DNA from: Brachypodius melanocephalos | Taxonomy: Eukaryota > Chordata > Aves > Passeriformes > Pycnonotidae | Assembly: GCA_013398615.1 (NCBI GenBank) | Contig: VZSR01003805.1 | Coordinates: 3,769,681 to 3,833,680 of the forward strand | Direction of reading: 5' to 3' | Length of the DNA stretch: 64,000 bases | Shown: positions 27,801 to 42,800 of the stretch, piece after piece | Layout of the letters: each line of letters starts with the position of its first letter | Numbering within the stretch: position 1 is the first letter of the stretch | Position numbers and translations under genes: made by a program | The notes under the pieces: model-generated | What the model saw: only the letters and a program-made list of their open reading frames with translations | Database searches by the model: none | Told to the model about the DNA's origin: nothing

Positions 27801-30800
27801 CAGTAACAAATAACTTCTATCAGTTGGTACATCACTCTTTAAATACTACCATGTGAAAATTTACTTTATTTGGGACTTCATGAGTTTTTGGATACTTATA
27901 CTGAGGATGAGCAACTATGTTTGCCATTAAAATAAGAAAATGATTTTGGAAAAAAATACGATTTCAAGTCTAACTGCAAATATTGCAGCATTAAAGAAAT
28001 TTTTATGGTGGGGCCTATCACAAGAGATGATATTTTTTCCCAGCCTTCTTCCTCACAGTTATCTTTGTTGGTTACTCATATTTTTATCGCTACGGAAGAA
28101 GATAAAGGAACAAGGGAGAAACCAGAAAGAGAACAAAAGGACAAAGGTGCATTAGGCTGAAGCCCATGAAACTGGGATTCTCCAAAACATGGGGTTCCTC
28201 CAAGCACATGCACACAGACTCTGAAGCATCTACAGGACTTTAGCAACACCACAGGGAAAGCTGTAAGACCCCTTCTGGGAAGTCAGTTTGGGCAGCTGCC
28301 TCTCTAAAGTGCATGAACACTAACATATGCAGCATCATGTGGGAGCAAGGCAACAACATCCCTGTATGTAGCTGCATGGCTGTGATCTCATTAGGATCGC
28401 AGACACATGGTGAGACAGCATACACAACTGAAATGCTGCAAGGGATGAACACCGGCTTTTGGGGAGCACAGGAGGGCATGCAGGGTGAGACCAGTGGGAA
28501 CAGATGGAGCTCAGCCTTGGGATGGATCATCAGCCAATTCAGTGTTTACAGGTTTGGAGTAGAGGACAGACCAACATGGATGATGATGTGGATTTCTGCT
28601 CTAGATCATCTGATTAGGAAAATGATAGGACCCTTTTTCTTGTCACACACTTTGTAATGTAGCCTCTTTAAAATTTTTTAGATTTCTACTAGAAACTATT
28701 TAAGACAAATGTTTTATTTGTAAGAAACACTTCATTGGAAGTTGCTAACATTTTTAAATAATATTTCTTAACAAAAGGCTACACAATTAAATCTCTATAC
28801 ACTGAGATTCTTGTTCAACAAAATAACATAAAAAGCAAAACACTGCAAATGGACATAAAGTGATAGATTTCTACATATGAAGCAAATCTAACAGATTGAT
28901 TCTTGCAAATATCCAATTGCTGACTTTTAAATATGCAATCCTGCCTTCTTCTCTCAATACAAAATTCTCTTCATGTTAGAAATGTGTAAACACTGTTTTG
29001 TTGACCAAAACAAAAGGCATTTGGCCTAAACTAGCTCATTTGCAGAAATTAAACTGGTTCCCAGGTTGTTGCTTTTGTTGTTTGTTTTTGCATATAGAAG
29101 GAAGTACAAAGGTGCATTTCAAATTTGAGCACAATTATCCAGGCTGTATATACATACACACAATTTTTTTTAGCATTCAAGGAAGATAGTTACAGTCACA
29201 GATAATTCATAAAATGCTCACTTTCATACCTGCTTTGTGAAACGGATAATAGTCCACTGTTAAATAGCTGAAGGAAAGCTGCATGGCCCCTCCTGTAACA
29301 CGTCTGTTTGGGTCTGTAAAACAAAAAAATGCTTGGCTCTGTGGACATTGCATTTAGCATGTTGGTTCTCATGTGCTGTAATACTTTAAACACCTAACAG
29401 CTACTACTTTCTTCCCTTTACTGTCTCTTCTTACAGGCTTATTATCTTCCCTCAAAAATTTCATTCAGATAGTCTTCACTGGTATCTAAAGATCAGCCTA
29501 CACAATTCTGTATTCAGTCACTACTTACAAATTGCATACTGTTTTCAATGCTATTAAAAAGACAACACTTTGAACACGTATTACTGCAGTTTTTCTGAAA
29601 CAAACTTTTCACACTGAATATATGATTATGATCAATCTTTGAAGTCAACATTTACTTTCAAGAGTACTATATAATATAATTTTATCTGACAAATATTGCA
29701 GTAAAGTTGTCTTCTGAGAATATTCTCTTCTGACTTTTTCCACTGTTGAATTTAAACTCCATGGCCAAAAATAAAGGACCAATAAAAAGATCTCACTAGG
29801 AGTGATAAATTCCAACTGCAGTAGATAAGCTGCACGTAAGGAAATACATCTCTAGGCGGTGAACCTTATGCTCTGCTGCTCTGAAAGTGTCTTCCCTATT
29901 CAACGAAATGCATTTGATAAACCCTATGTTTTTCATACTCTTCTTCAGCAGACCTTGTATGTTTCCATAAATTTTCCAGTGACTAGCCAGCTTCTTGGAT
30001 ATACACTAATATCTCACTCTCCTATGATCACTTTCAAAAGGCATGAAAAAAGTGCCTTTATTTGTCACTTTTTTTTCTGATTCTAAATGTGACTACATGC
30101 AATGGGCTTTTGTTAGAAAGAAGGAGTACAAGATTTACACGCAAAATTTTAAGGTCACAGGACACTTGTCCCATTCTTTCCATGTGCTGCAGACCATACC
30201 AAATTGTCTAAATTAGTAACACAAAGAGGACTGCTCTTTTATTACTCTGTATTTATAAGAGTACTAAAGAAGCAGATTGTATAGTGACCCCTTCAAGCCA
30301 GAAAAATGTCACTGCATTCTTCATAACCCAGTTAACACATAAAAGAAAGAAATCCAGCAGTAACAATCAGACTGATAGAATCAGTTCCTAGAAACAGAAA
30401 AGGCACAAAAGGTACTAGCATTCTTAGGTTTTGCACTTATTCTAAAAGAATTATATTTAATAATGACATGTTGTCCTAACAGAGCCGCCTAAATAGTTTC
30501 ACATGAGTACACAGACACTGGTGACAATTCTAACTACTCCTCTGAACTAAAGCCTCTTGACTTTATTGTATTATTACTGTCTCATTATTGTATTCCACAA
30601 AACATCTCCCCTAAAGATGATTATGATTCACAGACATGCTACTTTAAAAAAAAATTACCTCTTTCTTTAGAATGGATGTCATCACATATATGTAGGTCCA
30701 AGTGAGAAATTACTAAGTGATAAGAAGTTTCCTTAACATCAAAATCATTAAACAATTTTACTATTGCATCGTTTTGATCAGGTGCTGCTGTTGTCTGGTG

Positions 30801-33800
30801 CGCTTTCACCTGCTGGGAGCTGGGTGCAGGGACAGAGCTCTGAAAAAACATTTAGTCAATCCCATGAATTTATAATGTTTATTGTTTCTTTCAGTAAGTA
30901 TCCATCTACTTACACAAAACAGGCATATGAAACAAGGAAAAATCTGCACAACATGCATTCCCTGTTGGATCATTACTGAGATTTAAGTGTACTGTTTCAG
31001 CATAAAGCTAAGTTGAGCTAATGGATATGTGTGCTGTACTGCAGTGCCAGAGCATCCCCCATTCTCCCCATTCCTCACACATCCTTACACTCCAGTCACT
31101 TGCAGCAGTGGCATTTTTCTAACTTTTGTTGCAAGCTGTTCAGGGAACTAAACCAACAGTGGGCTCTTTTCTGCTAGTTTCAAGCTACATCACAATAAGG
31201 TCAAACATGAGTTTGCCAGTGTCAGAGAACAGGTGAGATGCAAGTACAGGGCACTGAGGAATCAGATCCTCCCTGCTAAAGAGCAGGTAATCATAAGATT
31301 GCTGTGGCTAAACCTTCACACCACAGCAAAATGCATCAGGTCCAGCACAAGAACTGAAGCCTCTGTTACAGTACACTGGCTTTACTCTAAGAGATTCTCT
31401 ACAACTGACTGTACTCAGTAATCAACCATGTTTTATTTTATACTTATCTTCTATCAGTGTACTTGTTCTGCTTCTTCACAGACAAGAAGAGGTGCCTCCC
31501 CTCAACTCCTATAAAGCCCAGTTGCTCTAGCCTGCTCTATGTGCTGAAGAACACCAAGATTTACACGCAGCATCAACAGCACAGATATACCAGCAGAAAT
31601 ATATTTAAAATAGAACTGGTTTTCATTATATATTCCAATGACAGCTGCAAGAAGGTAAGATCTTAATAAAAACTAATTTTTCAGTACCATGTGAACAAAC
31701 TGGAAAAGCACTTTAAATTATTACAGTAAGCATATCTACCCACACATAATGTGTCTTTATTATTTAAATTCATAACCAGAAAATATCTGGAGAACAAATT
31801 TACTAAATAGTCAATAAAGAGTTAAGCAAATTCAGAAGTCTAAACACTCTGTACATGGATAAAGAAATAAAACTTATTTTCTGCAGTTAACATCAATACA
31901 AAAAAATCTTGCAAAATAAAGAGTATTTAAAACTACAATTCATTCCCAGTGTAATTTAAGATATACAGCTGAATGAAAATGAGTAACTGAACATTCTCTA
32001 AAATAAACTGACACAACTAACCACACTGTGTTGTATTGTAGAACACCTGATAATAATACAGTGAGACAATCAATCCTCATACCTGGGCTGTTTCAGAAGC
32101 CAAGCTTTTCCTCTGTTCTGCTGATTTCTCTATGGCTTCACTAAGAGATTTGGCATACTGCACCATGGCTTTCAATTGAGAATCAGTCAAAACCCACAGC
32201 AAATCATCCAGAATCAGAACCAGTTTGGATGCCACAACATTACAGTCTTTTAACTGTAAAATAAAAATTTAAAGTTGAACTAAGGACTTGTATTTCTTAT
32301 ACTAAATACACAGGGCAAAGAAAAGCTGCATGCAAAAAGCAATAACAAACATTTTTTATTTTAAATTTTATTCCCCTCATTAACTAAGAAGTACCTAAGA
32401 TACAGTATATTTATGCCTCACTCTATGTATTTGGCATGCACCAGATATTAAACTCCTGCATTTCTCTACATGTAAGTAGTGTAAACTATACATAAAACTA
32501 CAAGCATCACCATAAACAAAGCTCTGCAGATCAAACCATTTTATTAATACGACCTGTGTAAGATGTTAATTTTCAAAATCTGCCTGTAGTATTTCTTGTA
32601 AACAGTTACATGTTATTATAAATTTAGTTCAGGGAATTCTGCATTGATTATGGTCTAAATTTAAAATCTTTGCTATGTGCATGTATACATTAAGAGCATG
32701 AGTTACAAATTAAAAAATAAAATAATGCTTCAAACTTTTCAAGTTTACCCTTCTTTTAAGTGTGACCCTAATTTTTGATTGGTTAGTAATCAGTCGAACT
32801 GGAGCACTCATAATTTCATGCTTAGAACTCTGGATTGCATCAGCTTCTATTCTGATCATCTGCCAGTTGATTTCTTTAAAAGTCAAAACCTTTAAAGAGA
32901 GAAAAAAAGAGAAAAACACCTTAATGCAATACGACAGTTACTTGCACCAAATCCTCTGCATGTGTATGTATACATCTATAAATAGGTATCCACAAACTCA
33001 CATGAGCCATGCAAATAGAACAAATACAAATCACCTGTTATTCCACCTAAAGGTGTCAGGAAGCCCTCACCTTGCTTGCCACAGAAACATTAAGCTACTT
33101 CCAAGCAGGCTGAGGTAACAAGCAATATTTAAAATATTGAGAAGAAAAAAAAGGTCACAACTATTGCATACTAGGCTGCTTTTGGGAGAGGAAAAAAAAT
33201 GTGTAGTTTATGTAGTTAGTTTCAAAATGTAAAATAAGAAAAGAGCAGGGAGGGAAGCAAAGCTACGGGATAGGAGAGTTTTTTGGAGTTTTTTATTTCA
33301 TTCAAAGATGAAGTTAATCATTGAGCACACTGCATGTCATGTAGACCCTATAAGCTTTGAATCCACCACATGGATTTCTAGAAGATGCAGCAAGCAAATG
33401 TTAGAATAACAATGATACAAGAGCATCTGGACATACAAGAGTACAGCTGGACACTGAAAATCAGATATGGAAAAATGAGTGCTGTCCAGCAGGAGCATCA
33501 CGGAGAACATCAAATGAACAGGACATCAGCATGGAAAAACAGTAATTCTAGTTTACATAAAACTCCTTCCTACATGATTTGGATGATGGGAACAAGTTAC
33601 CCCAGTAAATTCACAGACAACACTAAGCTGAGAGAATGTTGATCTGCTGGAGGGTAGGAAGGTGCTGAAGAGGGATCTGGACAGTTTGGATTGATGGGCC
33701 AAGGGAAATTTTATGATGTTCAACAAGGCCAGGTGCCAGGTCCTGCACCTGGGTCACAACAACTGCAGGCAGCACCATAGGCTGGGGGCAGAGTAACTGT

Positions 33801-36800
33801 TCAGTTCTTGGCCACTCACTTCAGCACAGACATGGAGGTGGCTGGAGCACATCCAGAAAAGGTAAAGGGTCTGGAGCACCTTTTGAGGAGCATCTGAGGG
33901 AGATAAGTGTGTTTAGCCTGGAGAAAAGGAGGCTCAGCATTGACATTATTGCTCTCTACAACTGCCTGAGGGGAGATTGAAAGAGGGCAGTTGGTCTCTT
34001 CTCCCAGGCAGGAGACAACACTAGCAACAGAACAAGAGGAAACTGCCTCAGGCTGCACCAGGAGAGGTTAAGGTAGGTGCATGAGGAAGAATTTATTCAC
34101 TAGGAGTGTGGTTAAGCACTGGAATGGGCTGCCTAGGGAAGTGGTAGAGTCACTGTCCCCAGAGAGTTTCAAGAAATGACTGGATATGGCACTTAGTGCT
34201 ATGGTTTAGTGGGTATGTTGACATTTGGTCAAAAGTTGGACTCAACAATCTTGCAGGTCTTTTCCAACATTAATGACTTCACGATTCTATGATTACTCTC
34301 TGAAGAAACAAGTATCAGCCATCAGTAAAGAGCAAGACAGAAGAATTTGTTTGGTATGTGTCTTATTCTTCACCTATCATTCTCCTCTGGTCGATTTGAA
34401 AACCTTACAGCACATGTCCTGAGAACATACGCAGAAACTTATGTAAAACATACCCAGGGTGTCTGGAAAGGAGGTACACTGTGTCAGGTGAGCAAGATGG
34501 AAAGTACAGTGCAAAGCATCCTGAAACACTATTTGCAGGAAAGCAGAGTACTTATCCTCCTCATACAGGAGATGCAGTGTGATCAAAAGCTTCTAAAAGT
34601 ATTCCAAGGAGATTCCTTATTATATTAAGAATGTAGCTATAGTGCAAAGCTAAATGATTATGCCTTAAATATATGGATCAGCACATGTTATCTTCAGAGT
34701 ACAGCACTAGTTTTGGTTTTTCACGTTTTCATGAGATTTGCTGCTAACAAATCATTCACTGTAATTTCTAGAAATTAGTTTCTACTATTAATTGCACTAA
34801 AAGGAACACTCTCCCAAGGAAAGCTGTGTTGTGTACAGGACTGTTCAGAATCAAATTCTTCCTAAAAACCATAAAATCAAAAAAATCTGCCAATACAAAA
34901 CTCCATCTAGTCAAACTTTAATTCTTCCCATTTAGACTTCATTAAATTGGGAGTATAAGCATACAGATAAACTGCAGGAAAGGAAAACTGTCAGAAAAAT
35001 AGTTTTCAACTTCTTACTTTTGTAATATTTTTAACTCATATTTTCTTGGGGTTTCTTTCCCCTACCTAAAAATCAACTACCAGACTCCTTAACTCTGGAG
35101 GCAGCTAGCCAGATTTATTATGCCAAAAAAAGTCTTCTTGAATACAATATTTAGAATTAACGTTGCACTCAGTATACATTTAACTTCCGTTAGCTGGAAG
35201 AAGGCAAATGAATGGTGTGAATCAAACTAGCACTTCCATGTGCTATTCTCCGGAACAGTAGAAACATACAGTTTACTGCTATTACTTTTTACCATATACA
35301 TATGATTTAGGTATTCAAACAAAAAAAAATTGCTCAAGAACTTAATTAAATTTCATTTAAAACTGCTTTAGAAAAAGAAAATCCTAATCAGGCAAACCCT
35401 CACAAGCAAATAAATAACCAGTTAAAACTCTGAAAATTTCATTCTCATTGTTGTTGTTGTTATTATTACTACTACTACCACTAATGACAACAGCAATAAC
35501 AAAACCAGCACAATTTCTTATCCTTCTATATTTAATACACTGTTCTTTGTTCTTTCAGTAGTCTTCAAGTCTGGCTCAGTTTGCATTTTAGAACAGTCGC
35601 CCACTTGGAGAACGTAAGAGGGAAACCATGCACCTGCTTGCCCTGGCCTTTGCTCTTGCCTCAGCATCCACGTTGGCCGTTTGATCTGACATCTACCATT
35701 TTTACATAATTGTGTTCCTAGAGGACAACTGAAATTACTGAGCACAGAACATCTCCATTCCCACTAACGGCATGTTCTCCACCTTGTAAAAGGTTGCAAT
35801 TCAACTTCCTCCTTTACCACAAAAACAATGGAAAAATGTTAGTAAAAGGTATTATTTACCTCTCCACGTTGAGCTTCTTGTATTCTGGTAAATCTAAGGT
35901 CAGCATGTTCCCAGTTTGCATTTACACTGTATATTCTCAGCTGAGAAAGTTCAAATGAAGCATTAAAAGCTTTTGCGCCAATCCTTATTATAATGGAGTT
36001 CACAGAAACTGAAATGCCTTCTACCACTTTTTCAGCAAAGCCATATTCACTAAAAAGCGAAATGCCAACATATTAAATATAAACCAAGTGAAAAGGCACA
36101 GATGAAATACATTATGAAACAGATGCTAAAATAAATGAAGTTACTAATATATTCTACGGTTAGCAACTTTTACTCAAAATACTTCATATAGTTTACAACA
36201 ATTTTCACTCTGTGATCCTCATCTCTACATAGTTAAAGAACATGTATTAAGATCAATCTACACAAATTATAACAGTTAATGCAATTCTTCCATGTTAAAT
36301 TATATGAATGTGTGTATGATATATTATTATACATACATAAAAAAGCAATCTACATCATTATGCAGAAAGCTTACCCTAGTTTATGCATACATAAGGATTA
36401 ATTCATGTCAAATTAATTACCTGACAATTCCAGCATGGTTAGTATTTATGTCTATAAGCCAAATTATTTAAAAATAGTAACTTCCAGATATTCAAAGCAG
36501 TATAAAGTATTTGCTTTATTTCATTCTATAAAGAAAGGCATCCTAAATGGTGGTTACACTTTTACAGCAAATCAATACGCATTCCCGTATTTCAAAAAAT
36601 TAAGCTGATGCAAACAATTCTTAAATTTTAAAAAAAATCTATGTTCTGAATGTTTTAGTGTATGCAAAATTGAATATTAAATATTATTTTAACATCTAAA
36701 AAATTCTACCCTTTTGTTTTCTTGGCTTTTTTCTTGCTTGTTTTAAAAAAAACTTGGGCGGTTTGTCATTCCTTTTCCTTTTTCAACTGTCATTCTACAC

Positions 36801-39800
36801 AAAATCTCTATGGCAGTGGTTCTCAAGCTGCACCTTAGGAGACACAGAGGATCATGGACTACTTCTGCACATGGCACAGAAGTAATAACAAGAAAAAGAA
36901 CTGTATCATCAAATTTATTTCTCTGTATATAGGTCCCTGTGACCACGGAAAAATGTTTTGAGTCCATGTAAAGGAAATGATTAGGGTGTGGAGAGAAAAT
37001 CAATGATGTAATGTTGTATTGTTCCACCAAATTGCTTAAGTTTTGAGCTACACAGTGTGCATGAAATCTCTCAGTAAGAATCAGCTGATACAATTAAGGA
37101 AATAGAACTTCAAATTCTTTAGACAAATAAAAAAGAAAAGTTTTTAAAACCCACATGAACGGTATACGTATTTTGCAAAAAGGATGAAGGCAAGATATCA
37201 TTCATTTTTAGAAAACTTAATATCAGTTAAACTCAGTAAATACCTGACACAGCAGTTGCACCCCTATGAAAGGTACCTTGCAAGCTCCATACCTAGTACA
37301 TGTGTTCTCTCATGTTCTCTACATGTGCTGCAACCCTATATACTTCTGAAAATTTGCAGTTTATCTGTATTATATAATTCCAAACCTTTTTTGACCAATT
37401 ACATGTAAGTACGTCACTGACCTCTGCCCAGATGCAGTTGCTATAGGAGAGGGTCCATTAGGGGCACGTGGCTCTTCACATGTGCTCATTTCCATTACAA
37501 CTTTATCCAAAGACTTGAGAAACAAAAAACAAAGAAAAGAATTTGAGACCTTAGAAGTAACAAAGAAAATAGACAACATATGAAGAACAAAAATCCAAAT
37601 GAAAAAAGGTGACTTGAGAATTTTTTCTGAAATATACATAAAACATTTCCTACTATGGCAATTTTTCCATAAACTTTTGTAATACTAGATTATCTTTTTA
37701 AAACTTTTTTCTTTTTTTTCAAATTTTGTGAGTTCTAACACATATCCCAAGTCAAATATTGTATCATGAAATTCTTGATCCCTGAATATTATTTATCCAA
37801 CACATAAATTTTAACAAATTGCATTTCAGAATGGACATGCTTTAATGTGTAGTTATCTGAATTTTCTTTCTATATGGCTGTTCTTTCAATGAAATACTTA
37901 ATGCAAGCTGATTCAAAGTATGGGAGTTAAGATTTTTTCCCTGTCTAATTCTAACTTTCTACCACCCCTTCTGAATTTCCCCATTTATGCTCTTAGGTTA
38001 GACAAACACCAAAAACCCCTTTGTCCTCAATTTTACATTTTTCATGATTCAACCTGCCTTAGCTACTAGATTATTATCATATTGTGTTAATCATGCCTGT
38101 TGTCATAATCCACTTGCTCCACATTTTCCTGTGCTACTCTTATCCATGAAAACGTGACTACAACCAAAAATTAATTAACTGTCTAGTCTGGATTTATTTA
38201 TACTTCACTGTATATTGATGCTTCAAGGGAAGCAATAGCTGGTAACAATAAATTTGGACATTTTAAAATTATTTTTTAGCTGTCTCAATGATTATCTTGC
38301 CTTGAAAACAACAGAGGAAAAAAAACCCAAGAAAACCCCAATCCCTTAGTTTGAGGATGGTGGAGGGAAGCCAAGATTCCTCCTAGTTATCCTAGCAGTT
38401 TTGGATGTTTGACCATTCTTTTAAGAATTCCCTTTACTACATGACCAGTGCACAGAACGGTAGGACAGTGATTCCAAGAGATTGCACAATACAAAAAAGA
38501 AGTAACAAATGCACATCTATGTCTTTTCTCACTAGCAACTACTGTACTTGGATAGAGTAAAAACTGCTGCAGATTATCCTTGGGGCCCAAAATCACTCCT
38601 CAAAACTATCTTGTTTATCATATAAAACCAGAACTGGGTGAACAAAGATAAGAGTATGTGCCAGTGTGTTAACAGACTGATTCTCACAAAGGGCAACTCA
38701 GCTCAGTGAAAGGCCCTTTTGCTAGACAAGTGGGTTCTAGTTACCCAGTAAGCTGTGCTAACAGAGGATACTATTCCAACTTATTTCAACTCTCAGTAGC
38801 AAAAATATCCCTCCATTCCTGCCCCTCCCAAAATACCAAAGTTCAGTGATGTAATGAAGGGCTGAGGTTTGGCACTTGGGCCACTGAATTCACTTTCCTT
38901 TAGAAATCAAAAAGGCTGTTTTACAATCTACCATTGACTAGTGAGCTTTTGTTACCTCTTTAATGCACTTGTTCAAGGAAACGTTTATATAAGAAATGTT
39001 ACCTTGAAGTCATCTTAGCCTCAAAGAATGCTAATGTAAGCTTAACAGGAGCAAAGCAAACAACACCCTGCTACCATAGGTCAAAGTGTGTCATACTTAA
39101 GAATAGCACAGCTTAAACTAATTTCCTAAGTCGGCAGTTGCATCTCACAGCCAAGAGGTTGAATCATCCCACCTCGGCACTACCAGACTTCAGTTCTGGG
39201 TGTCAGGAAGAAGCAGTACAGACATCAGTACATTCCAACTGGGTCACTAGCAAATGCATCAATTTTTAAAACATCATGTCTTTCCCAAGTCTGAATCAGA
39301 ATGAAGGAGTTACAAGCACATTCACTGCAACACTGGGTAACACGACAGCTAAAGGAGTATTCACTCTTAAGCAAATGCAATTGAGAAAGTTTACTCATCA
39401 TCAAATAAATTACTTCTGGTGCTACCACTTGTTAGTATATTTAAAAGTAAAGAACAAAGGAAAACAGGTGCAAGAATTAACATGACTTTTAATTGTTGTT
39501 GAGTCCTACTAACATATTTTACCTCCCATTTCTATCCAGGCTGAATCCTAGGCAGTTACAAAAACCCTATAAACGCTCTGTGTGTCAAACTTGCTATAGC
39601 TGACATCACTGTGTAAAGATGTAGAATTAAAAAGTCTGAGAAAAAATAGCTCCAAAAGAAAGGCAGGAACTTGTAAAAGGTGTTAATTGGACAAATAACT
39701 ACCCTTCAGGTAAACCTAAATTAACATGTAATGACTAAAAACTGGACAGAAATGAGCTAACAGTCAAACATTACAGTAATTACACCAAAGCCACAGATTA

Positions 39801-42800
39801 AGAAAACAAACCTACCAAGGAAAACATTAAGTCATTTTGCCTTGATCTGCTGCTACCAAGAGGACACCTAGTAAAGGCCTGTTAATGTTTCAGTTATTTC
39901 TAGAATCACATCAAGAGAACTACATAAATACTTCATATAGATTCTGCTACACATAGTACATTTCAGAGTTCATTCCAGAACTCACCAAAGAGATGGGATG
40001 TGTTTTCAATTTTGTCCATGGTATCTGCAAGAGAAAACACTATTCTAAAGCAAATTAAATATTAAAAGGACCGTAAAAAAAAAATCACACAGAATGTGTT
40101 TTAGGCATACAAATTATATTTCTATAACTTCCTTGTCAGCATAATGTTTCAAAATATTAAGTTCATCTGAACATATTATATGGTAACTTTTTGCACACAC
40201 TAGTGTTAAAAACTTTGATCTTCAAAATCTACATATCACTGAGCAGAAAAACAGAGGAACAAAGTAGAATCTGTCTCTTTAATAGCGAGTTGTCAAGCAT
40301 TAGAAAAAGCATCACTGCCTTACACATTATTTCCTTAAAAAGGATATAAAATCTACATTGTCTTTGTTGATATACAACTGATTGGATGCATCCAACAAAA
40401 CATCAAGTTCACCACATTCAGAAAAATCAGGACAATCTCCCATAGTGCAGAAAAAAAGCAAAGAAAGAACACCAAAAAAACATAAACAAAACCCACCAGG
40501 TGCTAATGTTTGACCACATTGTAACTTCAGTCAAGAACAAGCCACTGTTCATTTCTTAATCCCACACTTGTAAAATATGGTACAGATGATATACCTTGTT
40601 TCAATTATTACCAGCCACGATTACCAAAAATGCAATATCTACTAGATTTACTGTGTTTCTCACATTTCCCACAGAGACCAGAATACCTCAGAAAGGTATT
40701 TTTGGAAATGGGAACAGAACAAGGGGGAAAGCAGTAAACGAAGAGGAGCGAAGAGAGAACACACAAATAGAATAATAAATAATTATACTAATTACCACAG
40801 ACAAATACAAACTTTTATCTCTACCTCATTTTCAAAACATGCAGGAATGAATTCTACTCAGAAAAAAAAATTAAAAATCACTCTTATTTTCATTATTTCC
40901 AGATGCATTTTATGTCACCACATGAGAAACAAAAATAAGGAAGAAATTATTGCCGATAAAATCTTTGCTGTTCTTTAAAATTTTACTAAGCACTTATCAC
41001 AGTTTCCTACTAATACAAAGTTGCTTAAAAGTTTACAAAGACAGAACAAAAAGAAGAAAGATTTGCTTTATTACCACTACAGCACAATAAAACACTCACC
41101 CTAATGGATGCTTTATTACAAAACACCTTGTTTATAGCCAGCCACGTTGGAAGATCCAGCATGTTCTGGAGCACCTCTTGATCCAGCTCTAAATTGGTCA
41201 GCTGACCTTCCCCCTTCAACGTGCTCAGGTTGATCTTGTCAGGTGACAGATTTTTGGTGAACCTAAAAACAAACACACCTTAAGTAAACACATATAAAAC
41301 AACCAAAGCTATCCTGCATACCAGTGACAATTTAACTTAAAGCAATGGGGGTTAAGAAATCTTAGATAAATTTCACCCTGGAAAGAAACGGTACAATAGA
41401 ATTGATTTGTCCCTCTATTTTTTTTCATCTCAGTAGCTCAATTTATAAATACATAAAAAAAATATATTGTGAGATACCTTCTAATTTTTGCATCACCCGG
41501 AATAACTAACAATCCTTGACTCACACTATTGAACTATTAATTTTAAACTATATAAAGTAGAATTGAACCTATTTCACGCTTCAATTTTTTTGAAAGAAGA
41601 AAAAATCCCAAACCCCTAAAATTACTGTCATAAGAGTACCTTTCTATATATTTAGTTAAAATCTTGCAAAAAAAATATTTTATTTTCAATATTAATTAGA
41701 TTTAGTCATAGAATTTAATGACAATTAGAAATACATATACACACATAGCAGCAGGAGGTATATAAAATATTGGATGAAAACTTGAAAGCTGAATATGATA
41801 TCCATGTGGTAAAAAGTGTAACTATTTAAAAGTGTGCATATAAATTACTTCATATTTTAAATGCACTAGGATGAAAGTGTGACTTGTGTCAAATGCTTCA
41901 CATCCTTGTAAGACAACATGACAGAGCCCATGGGTTCTCCACCTTCAAACCAAGAGCTGTAGCATTGTATCTACCATAAGCTAAGAACAGGCTATACTTT
42001 ACCACACTTTCAATCTACCATGAAAAATTGTTTCTGCTCATGGATTGAGTCTAGTTTTACAAAATTAGGTAGTATAAAACACTGCTGTTGGCATTATGCT
42101 TTGTGATTTCTCCTACCGAAATCTCCTGGCGCTGCTATTCTCCAGGCAGAGAGCAAAGGTCCTCAATGATGGAACATCACACTGAAGCAATGCCCCAGAA
42201 GGTGTAATTCCAGCATTTCCTTTCCCTTCAAGAGACCAACTTCTAACAGAACTACAAGGTCCTCATTAAGTACTTGATACTGGGGGAGATGGTGGAAGAA
42301 GAGGAAGAAGGTCGGCAAGGTCTCTTAACAGTTTCCAAGTACAGCTCCAAACGGAGCAGGCATTTTTTGAGTCCAACTGCCCTACTCCATTCCCAGGATG
42401 GTTAGCTTTGAAAATGCTGACAACCTAGCCTGACAAAATGCAAGCAGTACATATTTGCAAATATTACTAGACACATTTCTTATGAAATGCTGCAGTTGTT
42501 ACTGTATTGCTTACAGTCATAAATTATCCACAAGCAATGAGATTTAACCTGTGAATAATATAGTTTCATCATTTCAGTACTAAAAATATATTGAGATGAG
42601 GCTACTGATAAATGTATTTTCCTTGGCAACTAATGTACTTCTAAATGCTCTGTTTAGAAACATTATGAGTGGAATAAAGGACTTAAATTATTTTGGTTCC
42701 TGGTTACTCTTTTTTCTTTCTTTCTTTCAACAACAAAGAATAATGAGAAGACCTAAACAACCTTCCTCATGAAAACAACCTACCAGTAACTGCAAAATAT